Assembly: GCF_963675975.1 (NCBI RefSeq)
Contig: NZ_OY780939.1
Location: 2,108,001 to 2,172,000 of the forward strand
DNA from: Halarcobacter sp.
GTDB lineage: Bacteria > Campylobacterota > Campylobacteria > Campylobacterales > Arcobacteraceae
Direction: 5' to 3'
DNA: 64,000 bases
Shown here: positions 8,959-15,957 of the stretch, one piece after another
How positions within the stretch are numbered: position 1 is the stretch's first letter
Layout: the number at the start of each line of letters is the position of its first letter
Notes under the pieces: generated by a model
The model's database searches: none
Seen by the model: the letters and a program-made list of their open reading frames with translations, nothing else
What the model was told of the DNA's origin: nothing
Position numbers and translations under genes: made by a program

Positions 8959-9725
8959 GAAGTAAATCGTTTAATGTAACTTTGATTGTATTAGGTTTTA
9001 TTATTGTTTTTTTCCTAAGTGTTCCTATTTTAAAAATGTTTTTGGGAGTTGGAAGTGAAAAGCTTTTGGAAACTATAAAAGATGCGGAAGTTTTAGATTC
9101 AATTTGGCTTACTATGAAAGTATCAGCTTGGGCAATGATTTTTGTATTATTTACTGGTTTACCTTTGGCATATTTAATAGCTAGATATGATTTTTATGGA
9201 AGAAGCTTTATAGAAGCTTTAGTTGATATTCCTATTATGATTCCACATACTGCTGCTGGTATTGCTTTGTTAACTACATTTAATGATACTTTGCTAGGAG
9301 ATTTTTTTAAATTTTTTGGTATTGAGTTTGTAGGAACAGAATATGGAATTATGATAGCGATGATGTTTTTATCTGCACCTTTTTTAATTAATTCAGCAAA
9401 AGATGGCTTTAGAAAGGTTGATGTTAAGTTAGAAAAAGTAGCTAGAACATTGGGAGCTAATCCAATATCTGTATTTTTTAGAATAACTATTCCAAATGCT
9501 AAAAAGGACATTATAAATGGTGCTTTAATGATGTGGAGTAGGGGACTTGGTGAGTTTGGAGCGGTTGTTATTTTAGTTTATCATCCAATGACTACACCTG
9601 TTCTTATTTTTGATAGATTTAACTCTTATGGATTAAGCTTTTCAGCACCAGTTGCAGCTGTAATAATAGCATTTTCTGTAGTTGTATTTTTAATAGTTAG
9701 ATTTATTACAGGAAAATTAAAATAA
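8955..9725 (+). CDS. wtpB: Molybdate/tungstate ABC transporter permease, WtpB/ModB-like
   Basis: Membrane permease of 256 residues with about six hydrophobic helices. The BPD_transp_1 EAA loop is visible at KLEKVARTLGANPISVFFRITIP (about residues 158-180, quoted only as landmark positions for the G at 168). It couples to the ATPase encoded just upstream (4-base overlap). After the stop comes a 108-bp spacer before tupA with its own small hairpin, so tupA may have a separate promoter as well as read-through. Confidence 0.9.
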   Translation: MRSKSFNVTLIVLGFIIVFFLSVPILKMFLGVGSEKLLETIKDAEVLDSIWLTMKVSAWAMIFVLFTGLPLAYLIARYDFYGRSFIEALVDIPIMIPHTAAGIALLTTFNDTLLGDFFKFFGIEFVGTEYGIMIAMMFLSAPFLINSAKDGFRKVDVKLEKVARTLGANPISVFFRITIPNAKKDIINGALMMWSRGLGEFGAVVILVYHPMTTPVLIFDRFNSYGLSFSAPVAAVIIAFSVVVFLIVRFITGKLK

Positions 9726-9833
9726 ATATATTTTGTAAAGGAGAAAATAATTTAGAAAGTATAGTAGTATAGTTAAGGTGTTGCCTTTTGGCAATTATTA
9801 AAGTATAAAAATAATTTTATTTAGGAGAAAAAA
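9726..9833 (+). promoter_or_regulatory. Spacer upstream of tupA with small hairpin/operator candidate
   Basis: This 108-bp gap contains TTGCC (9781-9785), TTTT, GGCAA (9790-9794), a perfect 5-bp inverted repeat without a T-run, so it is not a good terminator. A short direct repeat (AGTATAGTAGTATAGTT) lies just before it. The RBS AGGAG precedes tupA. It is a plausible site for ModE-type control of the tungstate importer, but I cannot match it to a known operator. Confidence 0.35.
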
Positions 9834-10649
9834 ATGATTAAAAAAACATTAGTAACATTAGGATTAAGTGCTGTATTAGCATCAAGTATTTTTGCAGATG
9901 ATTTAATGATGGCAACTACAACAAGTACAGACAACACTGGTCTTTTAGATTATTTAGCACCAAAATTTCAAAAAGATACTGGAACAACTTTAAAATGGGT
10001 TGCAACAGGAACAGGAAAAGCACTAAAAATGGGTGGAAATTGTGATGTTGATATCCTTTTTGTACACGCTCCAGCAAGTGAGAAAAAGTTTGTAGGAACT
10101 GGTTATGGTGTAAACAGAAAACAAGTTATGTATAATGATTTTGTTATTGTTGGACCTAAAAAAGATCCTGCAAGTGTAGCTGGTATGACTCCAAGTGCAG
10201 CATTAAAACAAATTGGAGAAAAAGAAGCTAACTTCTTCTCAAGAGGTGATAACTCAGGAACTAACAAAAAAGAGATCTCTTTATGGAAAAGTGCAATTGA
10301 AAAAGCTCCAGAAAAAGATGCTTGGTATGTTCAAACTGGTCAAGGTATGTTAAGAACAATTAATATGGCAGCAGAAAAAGATGGTTATACTATGACAGAT
10401 AGAGGAACTTGGATTAAATACCAATCACAAAAAGGTGATGAGAATACTATGAAAATTGTAGTTGAAGGTGATAAATCTTTATTTAATCAATACTCAGTTA
10501 TTACAATCAATAAAGAAAAATGTTCAAATGTTAAACCTGAATTAGCAACAAAATTTACAAACTGGATTGTAAGTCCTGAGACTCAAAAATTTATTGCTGA
10601 TTTTAGATTATTAGATAAAGCATTATTTATTCCAAACGCAGATAAATAA
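9834..10649 (+). CDS. tupA: Tungstate ABC transporter substrate-binding protein TupA
   Basis: Periplasmic tungstate-binding protein of 271 residues. After the signal peptide (cleavage near residue 22, SIFA) comes the TupA hallmark ATTTSTDNTGLL, then GTGKAL, CDVDILFVHAP, FSRGDNSGTNKKE and TDRGTW. These features separate TupA from ModA/WtpA and imply high selectivity for tungstate. The binding protein, permease and ATPase follow in order. Tungstate supply fits a tungsten-capable formate dehydrogenase as known in Campylobacter. The leader and signal peptide closely resemble those of wtpA. Confidence 0.94.
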   Translation: MIKKTLVTLGLSAVLASSIFADDLMMATTTSTDNTGLLDYLAPKFQKDTGTTLKWVATGTGKALKMGGNCDVDILFVHAPASEKKFVGTGYGVNRKQVMYNDFVIVGPKKDPASVAGMTPSAALKQIGEKEANFFSRGDNSGTNKKEISLWKSAIEKAPEKDAWYVQTGQGMLRTINMAAEKDGYTMTDRGTWIKYQSQKGDENTMKIVVEGDKSLFNQYSVITINKEKCSNVKPELATKFTNWIVSPETQKFIADFRLLDKALFIPNADK

Positions 10650-10664
10650 GGGATATAAAAAAGT

Positions 10665-11360
10665 ATGAATCTATTTACCGATGGTTTCAATGAAGCGATA
10701 AAATTACTTGCATCAGGTGATGATAGTGTTTATTCAGCTATTTCTACAACTCTTGTAGTTTCATCTTGGTCATTGTTAATTAGTTTATTAATAGGGCTTC
10801 CTTTAGGATTTTTTCTGGGATATTATAATTTCCCTGGAAAATCTATAATAAGAACTATAGTAGATACATTGTTAGCATTGCCCACTGTTGTAATTGGGCT
10901 AATAGCTTATACAATGTTATCGCAAGTTGGACCTTTTGGTAGTTTTGGTTTACTTTTTACCCAAAAAGCAATAATAATAGGTCAGATTGTTTTAGGTTTG
11001 CCTATTATTATTGCATTAACAGCAACACAAGTTGAATCAGTAGATAAAAGACTTTATATATCTTTAAAAGGTTTAGGAGCAAGCTCAAAACAAATATTAA
11101 CAGCAACTTTAATTGAAGCAAGATTTGGTCTTATGACAGCAGCAATGACTGCTTATGGAAGAATTATGACAGAGATTGGTATTTCAATGATGGTTGGAGG
11201 AAATATCAAATATCATACTAGAACAATTACAACAGCAATTGCCCTTGAAACAGGGAAAGGGGAATTTGTTACTGGAATTGCTTTAGGATTAGTTTTAATT
11301 ACAATTGCACTTATGATAAATATATCTTTATCAATACTTAGAAGAAAATGGAATCAATAA
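10665..11360 (+). CDS. tupB: Tungstate ABC transporter permease TupB
   Basis: Inner-membrane permease, 231 residues, with five to six hydrophobic helices. The EAA-type loop is at SLKGLGASSKQILTATLIEA (about residues 133-152). Typical TupB features are the PTVVIGLIAY segment and the long GEFVTGIALGLVL helix near the C-terminus. The ATG follows tupA by 15 bases with GGGATA as a weak RBS. The stop overlaps the preferred tupC start. Confidence 0.92.
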   Translation: MNLFTDGFNEAIKLLASGDDSVYSAISTTLVVSSWSLLISLLIGLPLGFFLGYYNFPGKSIIRTIVDTLLALPTVVIGLIAYTMLSQVGPFGSFGLLFTQKAIIIGQIVLGLPIIIALTATQVESVDKRLYISLKGLGASSKQILTATLIEARFGLMTAAMTAYGRIMTEIGISMMVGGNIKYHTRTITTAIALETGKGEFVTGIALGLVLITIALMINISLSILRRKWNQ

Positions 11361-12382
11361 TGAGTATTTTATATGAATTAAATAATGTACAACAGTATTA
11401 TGATGGAAGAAAAGTACTAAGTATTGATAAACTTATATTGGAAGATAATCAAATCATAGGTTTCTTTGGTCCAAATGGAAGTGGTAAATCTACACTATTT
11501 TCTTTATTGTCTTTTATGCAAAAACAATCAAATGGGCAGATATTATTTAATGGTTTAGATGAAAAAAATATTAGCCATGATATTAGGCAAAGTATCGTTA
11601 TGGTTCCTCAAAATCCATATTTATTAAAAAGAACAGTTTTTGATAATATTGTTTATGGTCTAAAAATTAGAAATGAGCAAAATAATTTAGAAGACAAAGT
11701 AAATGAGGCTTTGGCATTAGTTGGATTAGATAAATCTTTTTTAAAAAGAAAATGGAGCCAGCTTTCAGGTGGAGAAGCTCAAAGAGTTGCTTTAGCTGCA
11801 AGATTAATACTAAAACCAAAAGTATTGATTTTAGATGAGCCTACAACAGGAGTTGATACAAACTCTGCCCAACTTATAAAAGAAGCAATTCTTGGTGCAA
11901 AACAAAAATGGAATACAACTATTTTAATATCTAGCCATGATCATAACTGGTTAAATCATATTTGTGATAAAAAGATTGCGCTATTTCAAGGACATTTGAT
12001 TGATAGTGGAAGTGTAAATTTATTATTTGCACCTTGGGATAAAAATGATGAAGGTAATCTTGTAAAATATTTTACTGATGGACAAAAATTAGAAATCTTA
12101 AATAGCAAATCTAAAAAAAGAGATTCTGTTGCAATGATTGATTCAGATAATATTGATATTTGTAGAGTTAATTGTGAAGATATGGTAAACAACACTAGTT
12201 TAAAAGCGATTGTAACTTCAATACAACAACAAAATTCAAAAGAACATCTTCTAGTACAACTTAATATTTCTGATATAAGTTTTAATTGTAGAGTAACAAG
12301 AGAATTGATGCAAGAACAAAGATTTCTTCCTGGAGATGATATATTTGTTAATATTGATACAGAAAATATAAAATGGATTTAG
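11360..12382 (+). CDS. tupC: Tungstate ABC transporter ATPase TupC
   Basis: ATPase of the tungstate importer. Walker A GPNGSGKS is at residues 37-44, the signature LSGGEAQR at about 136, Walker B LILDEPTTG at about 158, and the switch His in SSHDHNW at about 193. The C-terminal part (about residues 270-340) resembles a TOBE/MOP oxyanion-binding domain (KAIVTSIQQQ, LLVQLNISD, LPGDDIFVNID). The start is ambiguous: ATG 11360 overlaps the tupB stop (TAATG), while an in-frame ATG at 11348 has a slightly better purine stretch upstream. Confidence 0.9.
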   Translation: MSILYELNNVQQYYDGRKVLSIDKLILEDNQIIGFFGPNGSGKSTLFSLLSFMQKQSNGQILFNGLDEKNISHDIRQSIVMVPQNPYLLKRTVFDNIVYGLKIRNEQNNLEDKVNEALALVGLDKSFLKRKWSQLSGGEAQRVALAARLILKPKVLILDEPTTGVDTNSAQLIKEAILGAKQKWNTTILISSHDHNWLNHICDKKIALFQGHLIDSGSVNLLFAPWDKNDEGNLVKYFTDGQKLEILNSKSKKRDSVAMIDSDNIDICRVNCEDMVNNTSLKAIVTSIQQQNSKEHLLVQLNISDISFNCRVTRELMQEQRFLPGDDIFVNIDTENIKWI

Positions 12383-12452
12383 TTTTTTATACTAGTTATT
12401 TATTTAAAAAACTGTACAATTGTAAAAATAATTTAACCTAAAAGGGGAACAT

Positions 12453-12644
12453 ATGTTTGTAAAGTTAAATGAAAGAGTTTATCTTAATATGGCAAAAATT
12501 ACTAGAACAAAAATTGACCATGTTGAAGATGGAATTAGAGTAAGATTTTATGAAGGTCAAGACCAAGTTGCTAAATCTAAAAGATTTAAAACTATCGAAG
12601 AAGCTGAGAGTTGGCTAGAAGATTTAATTTCAAAAATAAAATAA
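12453..12644 (+). CDS. Small hypothetical protein (63 aa)
   Basis: A short basic/acidic protein with an AAAAGGGG ribosome-binding site ideally placed before the ATG, so it is very likely translated. The sequence alternates charge (RVRFYEGQDQVAKSKRFKTI, then EEAESWLEDLISKIK), suggesting a small alpha/beta fold with an amphipathic C-terminal helix. It sits between tupC and the yedF-like gene, 10 bases from the latter, and may belong to the oxyanion/selenium group. I do not recognise a family. Confidence 0.75.
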   Translation: MFVKLNERVYLNMAKITRTKIDHVEDGIRVRFYEGQDQVAKSKRFKTIEEAESWLEDLISKIK

Positions 12645-12654
12645 AAGTATTGTT

Positions 12655-12996
12655 ATGTCAAAAAATAAAAAAACAGTTTTTTTAAAATCAGATAAGATAG
12701 GTGAGGGTGAATTAGGTTCAATTTTGATTAATGGTTTTTTAAAAGCTATGACAGAACAAGAAAATCTACCAGAAAAAATTATTTGTGTAAATAGTGCAGT
12801 TTTATTAACAACTGCAGATGATGAAAATGAAGTATTAAACAGTTTAAAAATACTTGAACAAAAAGGTGTACAGATTTTATCTTGTGGTACTTGTTTAGAT
12901 TACTATAATTTAAGAGATGAATTAAAAGTTGGTATTCCTGGAAATGCAATTGATACTGTAAACACTCTTTTAAATGAAGAGGTTGTAAGTTTTTAG
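12655..12996 (+). CDS. yedF: YedF-like DsrE-family protein (selenium/sulfur metabolism)
   Basis: A 113-residue cytosolic protein resembling the C-terminal DsrE-like half of YedF, which is typically encoded near selenium genes. The diagnostic CGTCLDYYNL segment is at about residues 80-89, preceded by the strand LKILEQKGVQILS. The N-terminal TusA domain of full-length YedF is missing, so this is the short form. Placement after the formate dehydrogenase/tungstate genes fits a role in sulfur or selenium trafficking, but that role is not established for the family. A bidirectional hairpin terminator begins at its stop. Confidence 0.82.
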   Translation: MSKNKKTVFLKSDKIGEGELGSILINGFLKAMTEQENLPEKIICVNSAVLLTTADDENEVLNSLKILEQKGVQILSCGTCLDYYNLRDELKVGIPGNAIDTVNTLLNEEVVSF

Positions 12997-13021
12997 AGAG
13001 TATAGTTTTTAACTATACTCT
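12997..13021. terminator. Bidirectional terminator between yedF-like gene and aldolase
   Basis: AGAGTATAGTT (12997-13007) pairs perfectly with AACTATACTCT (13011-13021) around a TTT loop. It lies between two convergent genes and overlaps the 3' end of the aldolase gene. Confidence 0.8.
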
Positions 13022-13983
13022 TCTGTTAATTTATTATAAAAATTAACATATTTTGTGTCACCTGTATCTCTAGCTTTCATAGCTGGTCTTGGGTGTTCAT
13101 TTAATTTTCCTGTAATCATATAAGGAACTGAATATCCCCAATCAAGCTCTTTTTCAAGAGGAGTAATATATTCTTCTATAAATTTTAATACAGGTGTTAA
13201 TTTATATTTTGGATTTTTAAGAAATCCAACTAAAAGTTCCATAGGACAGTTTCCTGCACCTCTACCTAAACCTGATACTGTTACATCTAAATAACTTGTA
13301 CCATAAATCATAGCTTCAAGTGTATTTGCATATGCCAGTTGTAGATTATTGTGTGCATGGATTCCAACTTTTTTCCCTGATTTATCAGCAAAAGAAAGAT
13401 ATTTTTCTGTTAATTTATTGATTTGCTCTGGATAAAATGAACCAAAACTATCTGCTATATAAATTACATCAACATTTGATTGTTCAACTTGTGCTAATAC
13501 TTGGTCTAATTCATCATCAAAAGATTTTGAAATAGCCATTATATTACATGTAGTTTCATAACCTTTTGCATGAAAATCTTCAATTAGTTCAAGTGCTTCA
13601 GGTAACTGATGAATATATGTAGCAACTCTAATCATATCAACTACACTTTCACTTCTAGGAGGAATCTCTTCTTTTATTGTTCTTCCAACATCAGCCATAA
13701 CAGCAATTTTTAAATCAGTATCATTGTCTCCAACTATTCTTCTTAAATCTGTTTCTTTACAAAAATTCCAACAACCATATTCATCTTCACTCATAACAGT
13801 TGGAGAAACATTTTTCCCAATCTCCATATAATCAATTCCAGCAGCAACACACATCTCATATTGTGCTTTTACAAACTCATCGCTAAAGTGGTAATTATTA
13901 ACAAGACCCCCGTCTCTAATAGTACAGTCGAAAACTTTTAAGTCTTCTCTTACTGTAAATATTGAACCCTTTTTTTCTAACAT
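13009..13983 (-). CDS. HMGL-like pyruvate-carboxyltransferase/aldolase family protein
   Basis: A TIM-barrel protein of the HMG-CoA lyase / 4-hydroxy-2-oxovalerate aldolase superfamily, 324 residues from the ATG at 13983 (AGGGAAG upstream; a TTG 39 bases further up is unlikely). The metal-binding DCTIRDGG is near residue 20. The metal His pair HAHNN is near 204, and SGLGRGAGNCPME near 237 is the conserved active-site loop. These motifs support a Mg2+/Mn2+-dependent C-C lyase or synthase. The substrate is not evident: no partner dehydrogenase or CoA gene lies nearby. It is isolated between two terminators or convergent genes. Confidence 0.85.
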   Translation of the reverse strand: MLEKKGSIFTVREDLKVFDCTIRDGGLVNNYHFSDEFVKAQYEMCVAAGIDYMEIGKNVSPTVMSEDEYGCWNFCKETDLRRIVGDNDTDLKIAVMADVGRTIKEEIPPRSESVVDMIRVATYIHQLPEALELIEDFHAKGYETTCNIMAISKSFDDELDQVLAQVEQSNVDVIYIADSFGSFYPEQINKLTEKYLSFADKSGKKVGIHAHNNLQLAYANTLEAMIYGTSYLDVTVSGLGRGAGNCPMELLVGFLKNPKYKLTPVLKFIEEYITPLEKELDWGYSVPYMITGKLNEHPRPAMKARDTGDTKYVNFYNKLTEEYS

Positions 13984-14051
13984 CTTCTTCCCTAGTTTAA
14001 TTTTGTTTTTTAATAATATCAAAAAAGGATAAAATTTGAGATTAATATAAT

Positions 14052-15356
14052 TTAACCTCTTCTTTTTTCTTTTCCATGATAGTTAGTGTTATTGGGATTA
14101 TCTCTTATTTTAAGAGTTTCTTTTCCTTCAAATTGAGATTTAGATATTAAGTCAACATTTTTATTTGCTATATTATTCATTTGCATTGATATATTTTTTA
14201 CATCATCTGCTATTGAGGCATTTTTTTGAGTCAACGAATCTATTTGAGAAAGAGTGCTGCTAATTAACATAATTTCATCTTTTTGTTCTTTTGAAACTTC
14301 TACAACTTGAGTTATTAATTTATCTGTTTCATTTATATTTGTGTTTAAATTATTGTATTCATTTATCATTCCAGCTGCTGCATTTTTACCCATATGAGCT
14401 TTTTGAGATGAGTTTTCAACTAAAACTTTTATATCTTTTGCTGCTTGTGCACTTTTGTTGGCTAAATTTCTTACTTCTTGTGCAACAATAGAAAATCCTT
14501 TACCTGCTTCACCTGCTGTTGCAGCTTCAACTGCTGCATTTAATGACAAAATGTTTGTTTGAAATGCAATTTGATCTATTATACTTATGGCATCTTGTAC
14601 TGCTTTAGTGGATTCATTTATATCATCTATTGATTTTACTGTTTGTGAAGCTAAATCCATCCCTTTTGCAATAGATTCTTTTACAGTATGGGCATAATTT
14701 GACATTTTTATTACTAATTCTGTATTACTTGAAGTTGAATTACTAATCTCTTCAGAAGTAGCAGATACCTCTTCCAATGACGCAACTTGTTGAGTAGTTG
14801 ATGTTGAAAGTTGTGTAGAGTTTTCTAGTAATCTTGCAGATTCTTTTTGTAAAACAAGACTAGTTCTATAAGTTGTTTTAAGTTGCTCTGTAATCTCTTC
14901 TTTTAGTGAGTTAATACCTAAAGTCAGTTTTTTTAAATCACCACCTCTAAACATATTTTCATCTATTGAGTTTAAAAAGTTTTGATTTGCATACTCTTCT
15001 AATCTTTCATCTACTACTTGTAAAGATTTTTGCAGTTTTTCAGACATTGTGTTAATTGATTTTGCTATATAGTTTAATTTGTTATTTGATGTTGTTTTTG
15101 TTATTCTATCTTCTGTAAAACCATCTGAAAGTTTTTCTGTACAAAGCATTATTTCACCATAAATTAATAAGTCTTCATTTTGTTTAGCTTGAATAAGTTC
15201 AGAAATTTTTAATATCTTGTTCATTAACAAATAATTTTTTTTTCTACAAGTATTATTTTGTTCGTTAATTTTATTTAAATCATCGTTTATATACATCTCT
15301 ATTTTGTCTAAGGCTTCTAAAAGTGAATCTTGATCATTATTTTTAATTGAAAACAT
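14052..15356 (-). CDS. Soluble methyl-accepting chemotaxis protein
   Basis: A 434-residue chemoreceptor with no transmembrane segment. The signalling domain occupies about residues 190-400, with the hairpin tip [19 protein letters not shown] near 255 and the [17 protein letters not shown] stretch after it. The N-terminal ~170 residues are helical with no recognised sensor. It starts inside the end of the PAS gene (14-base overlap; ATG read in another frame). The PAS protein probably supplies the sensor, as in Aer-like or CetA/CetB systems. A one-base indel would fuse the two, so a split Aer-like receptor or an old frameshift are the alternatives. The C-terminal tail is basic (KEKRRG). Confidence 0.92.
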   Translation of the reverse strand: MFSIKNNDQDSLLEALDKIEMYINDDLNKINEQNNTCRKKNYLLMNKILKISELIQAKQNEDLLIYGEIMLCTEKLSDGFTEDRITKTTSNNKLNYIAKSINTMSEKLQKSLQVVDERLEEYANQNFLNSIDENMFRGGDLKKLTLGINSLKEEITEQLKTTYRTSLVLQKESARLLENSTQLSTSTTQQVASLEEVSATSEEISNSTSSNTELVIKMSNYAHTVKESIAKGMDLASQTVKSIDDINESTKAVQDAISIIDQIAFQTNILSLNAAVEAATAGEAGKGFSIVAQEVRNLANKSAQAAKDIKVLVENSSQKAHMGKNAAAGMINEYNNLNTNINETDKLITQVVEVSKEQKDEIMLISSTLSQIDSLTQKNASIADDVKNISMQMNNIANKNVDLISKSQFEGKETLKIRDNPNNTNYHGKEKRRG

Positions 15357-15747
15357 TTTCTGCCTTAAGAAGTTTATTATATAAGTTTTGTGCTAATAGC
15401 TTTTCTTCATCTGTAGGTCTTACCCTAACAGAGATATATCTTTTATTGCCCAATCCATCTTCTGAAGAAAACACTGTAGCATTTACCCAATAGTAGTCTC
15501 CATCTTTTGTTTTATTTTTTACTATACCGTTCCAAGTCATGTTTTTTTCTACTGTGCTCCATAAATCTTTAAATGCCTCTTTAGGCATATCATTATGTCT
15601 TACCATGTTATGTGGATTTCCTATTAGTTCATCTTTTGTATATCCAGAGATTTTACAAAAATCTTCATTTGCGTAGATGATTATTCCTTTTTTATTAGTT
15701 TCTGAAACAATCATTGTTTTCTTATCTAATAATATTTCTTTGCTCAA
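15343..15747 (-). CDS. PAS-domain sensor protein, Aer/CetB-like
   Basis: A single PAS domain of 134 residues with the Aer-type signature: [16 protein letters not shown] (about 21), [21 protein letters not shown] (about 43-63) and [13 protein letters not shown] (about 81). This family commonly binds FAD or haem and reports redox state to the chemotaxis machinery. There is no membrane segment. It is the first gene of a two-gene operon with the soluble chemoreceptor, overlapping it by 14 bases. In many relatives this PAS module is fused to the receptor. Confidence 0.9.
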   Translation of the reverse strand: MSKEILLDKKTMIVSETNKKGIIIYANEDFCKISGYTKDELIGNPHNMVRHNDMPKEAFKDLWSTVEKNMTWNGIVKNKTKDGDYYWVNATVFSSEDGLGNKRYISVRVRPTDEEKLLAQNLYNKLLKAENVFN

Positions 15748-15945
15748 TTTAAACCTTTTTTATTGTGAAAATAATTTTTAAGGCTGGAAATATATCTTAA
15801 AAAAATATTATTATGGTTACAAAATAATTTTAATATGATTATTTTTATTATAATTTAAGTTTAACTCTATAATTATATAAAATATTAATATTTATTATAA
15901 TACATAGTTATTTTTTATTTAGTTACATATTAATCATTTCTAAGA

Positions 15946-15951
15946 TATAAT
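15946..15951 (+). promoter_or_regulatory. TATAAT -10 element, 6 bp before the mutS2 ATG
   Basis: A consensus -10 box (TATAAT) lies at 15946-15951; the mutS2 ATG is at 15958, so transcription would start at about the start codon. No Shine-Dalgarno-like purine run precedes the ATG. The transcript may be leaderless. Confidence 0.4.
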
Positions 15952-15957
15952 ATCTAT

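Noticed and set aside
14291-14491. Leu-rich reading frame on the + strand inside the chemoreceptor gene
   Set aside because: It is the antisense shadow of the receptor coiled coil; no RBS and no independent support.
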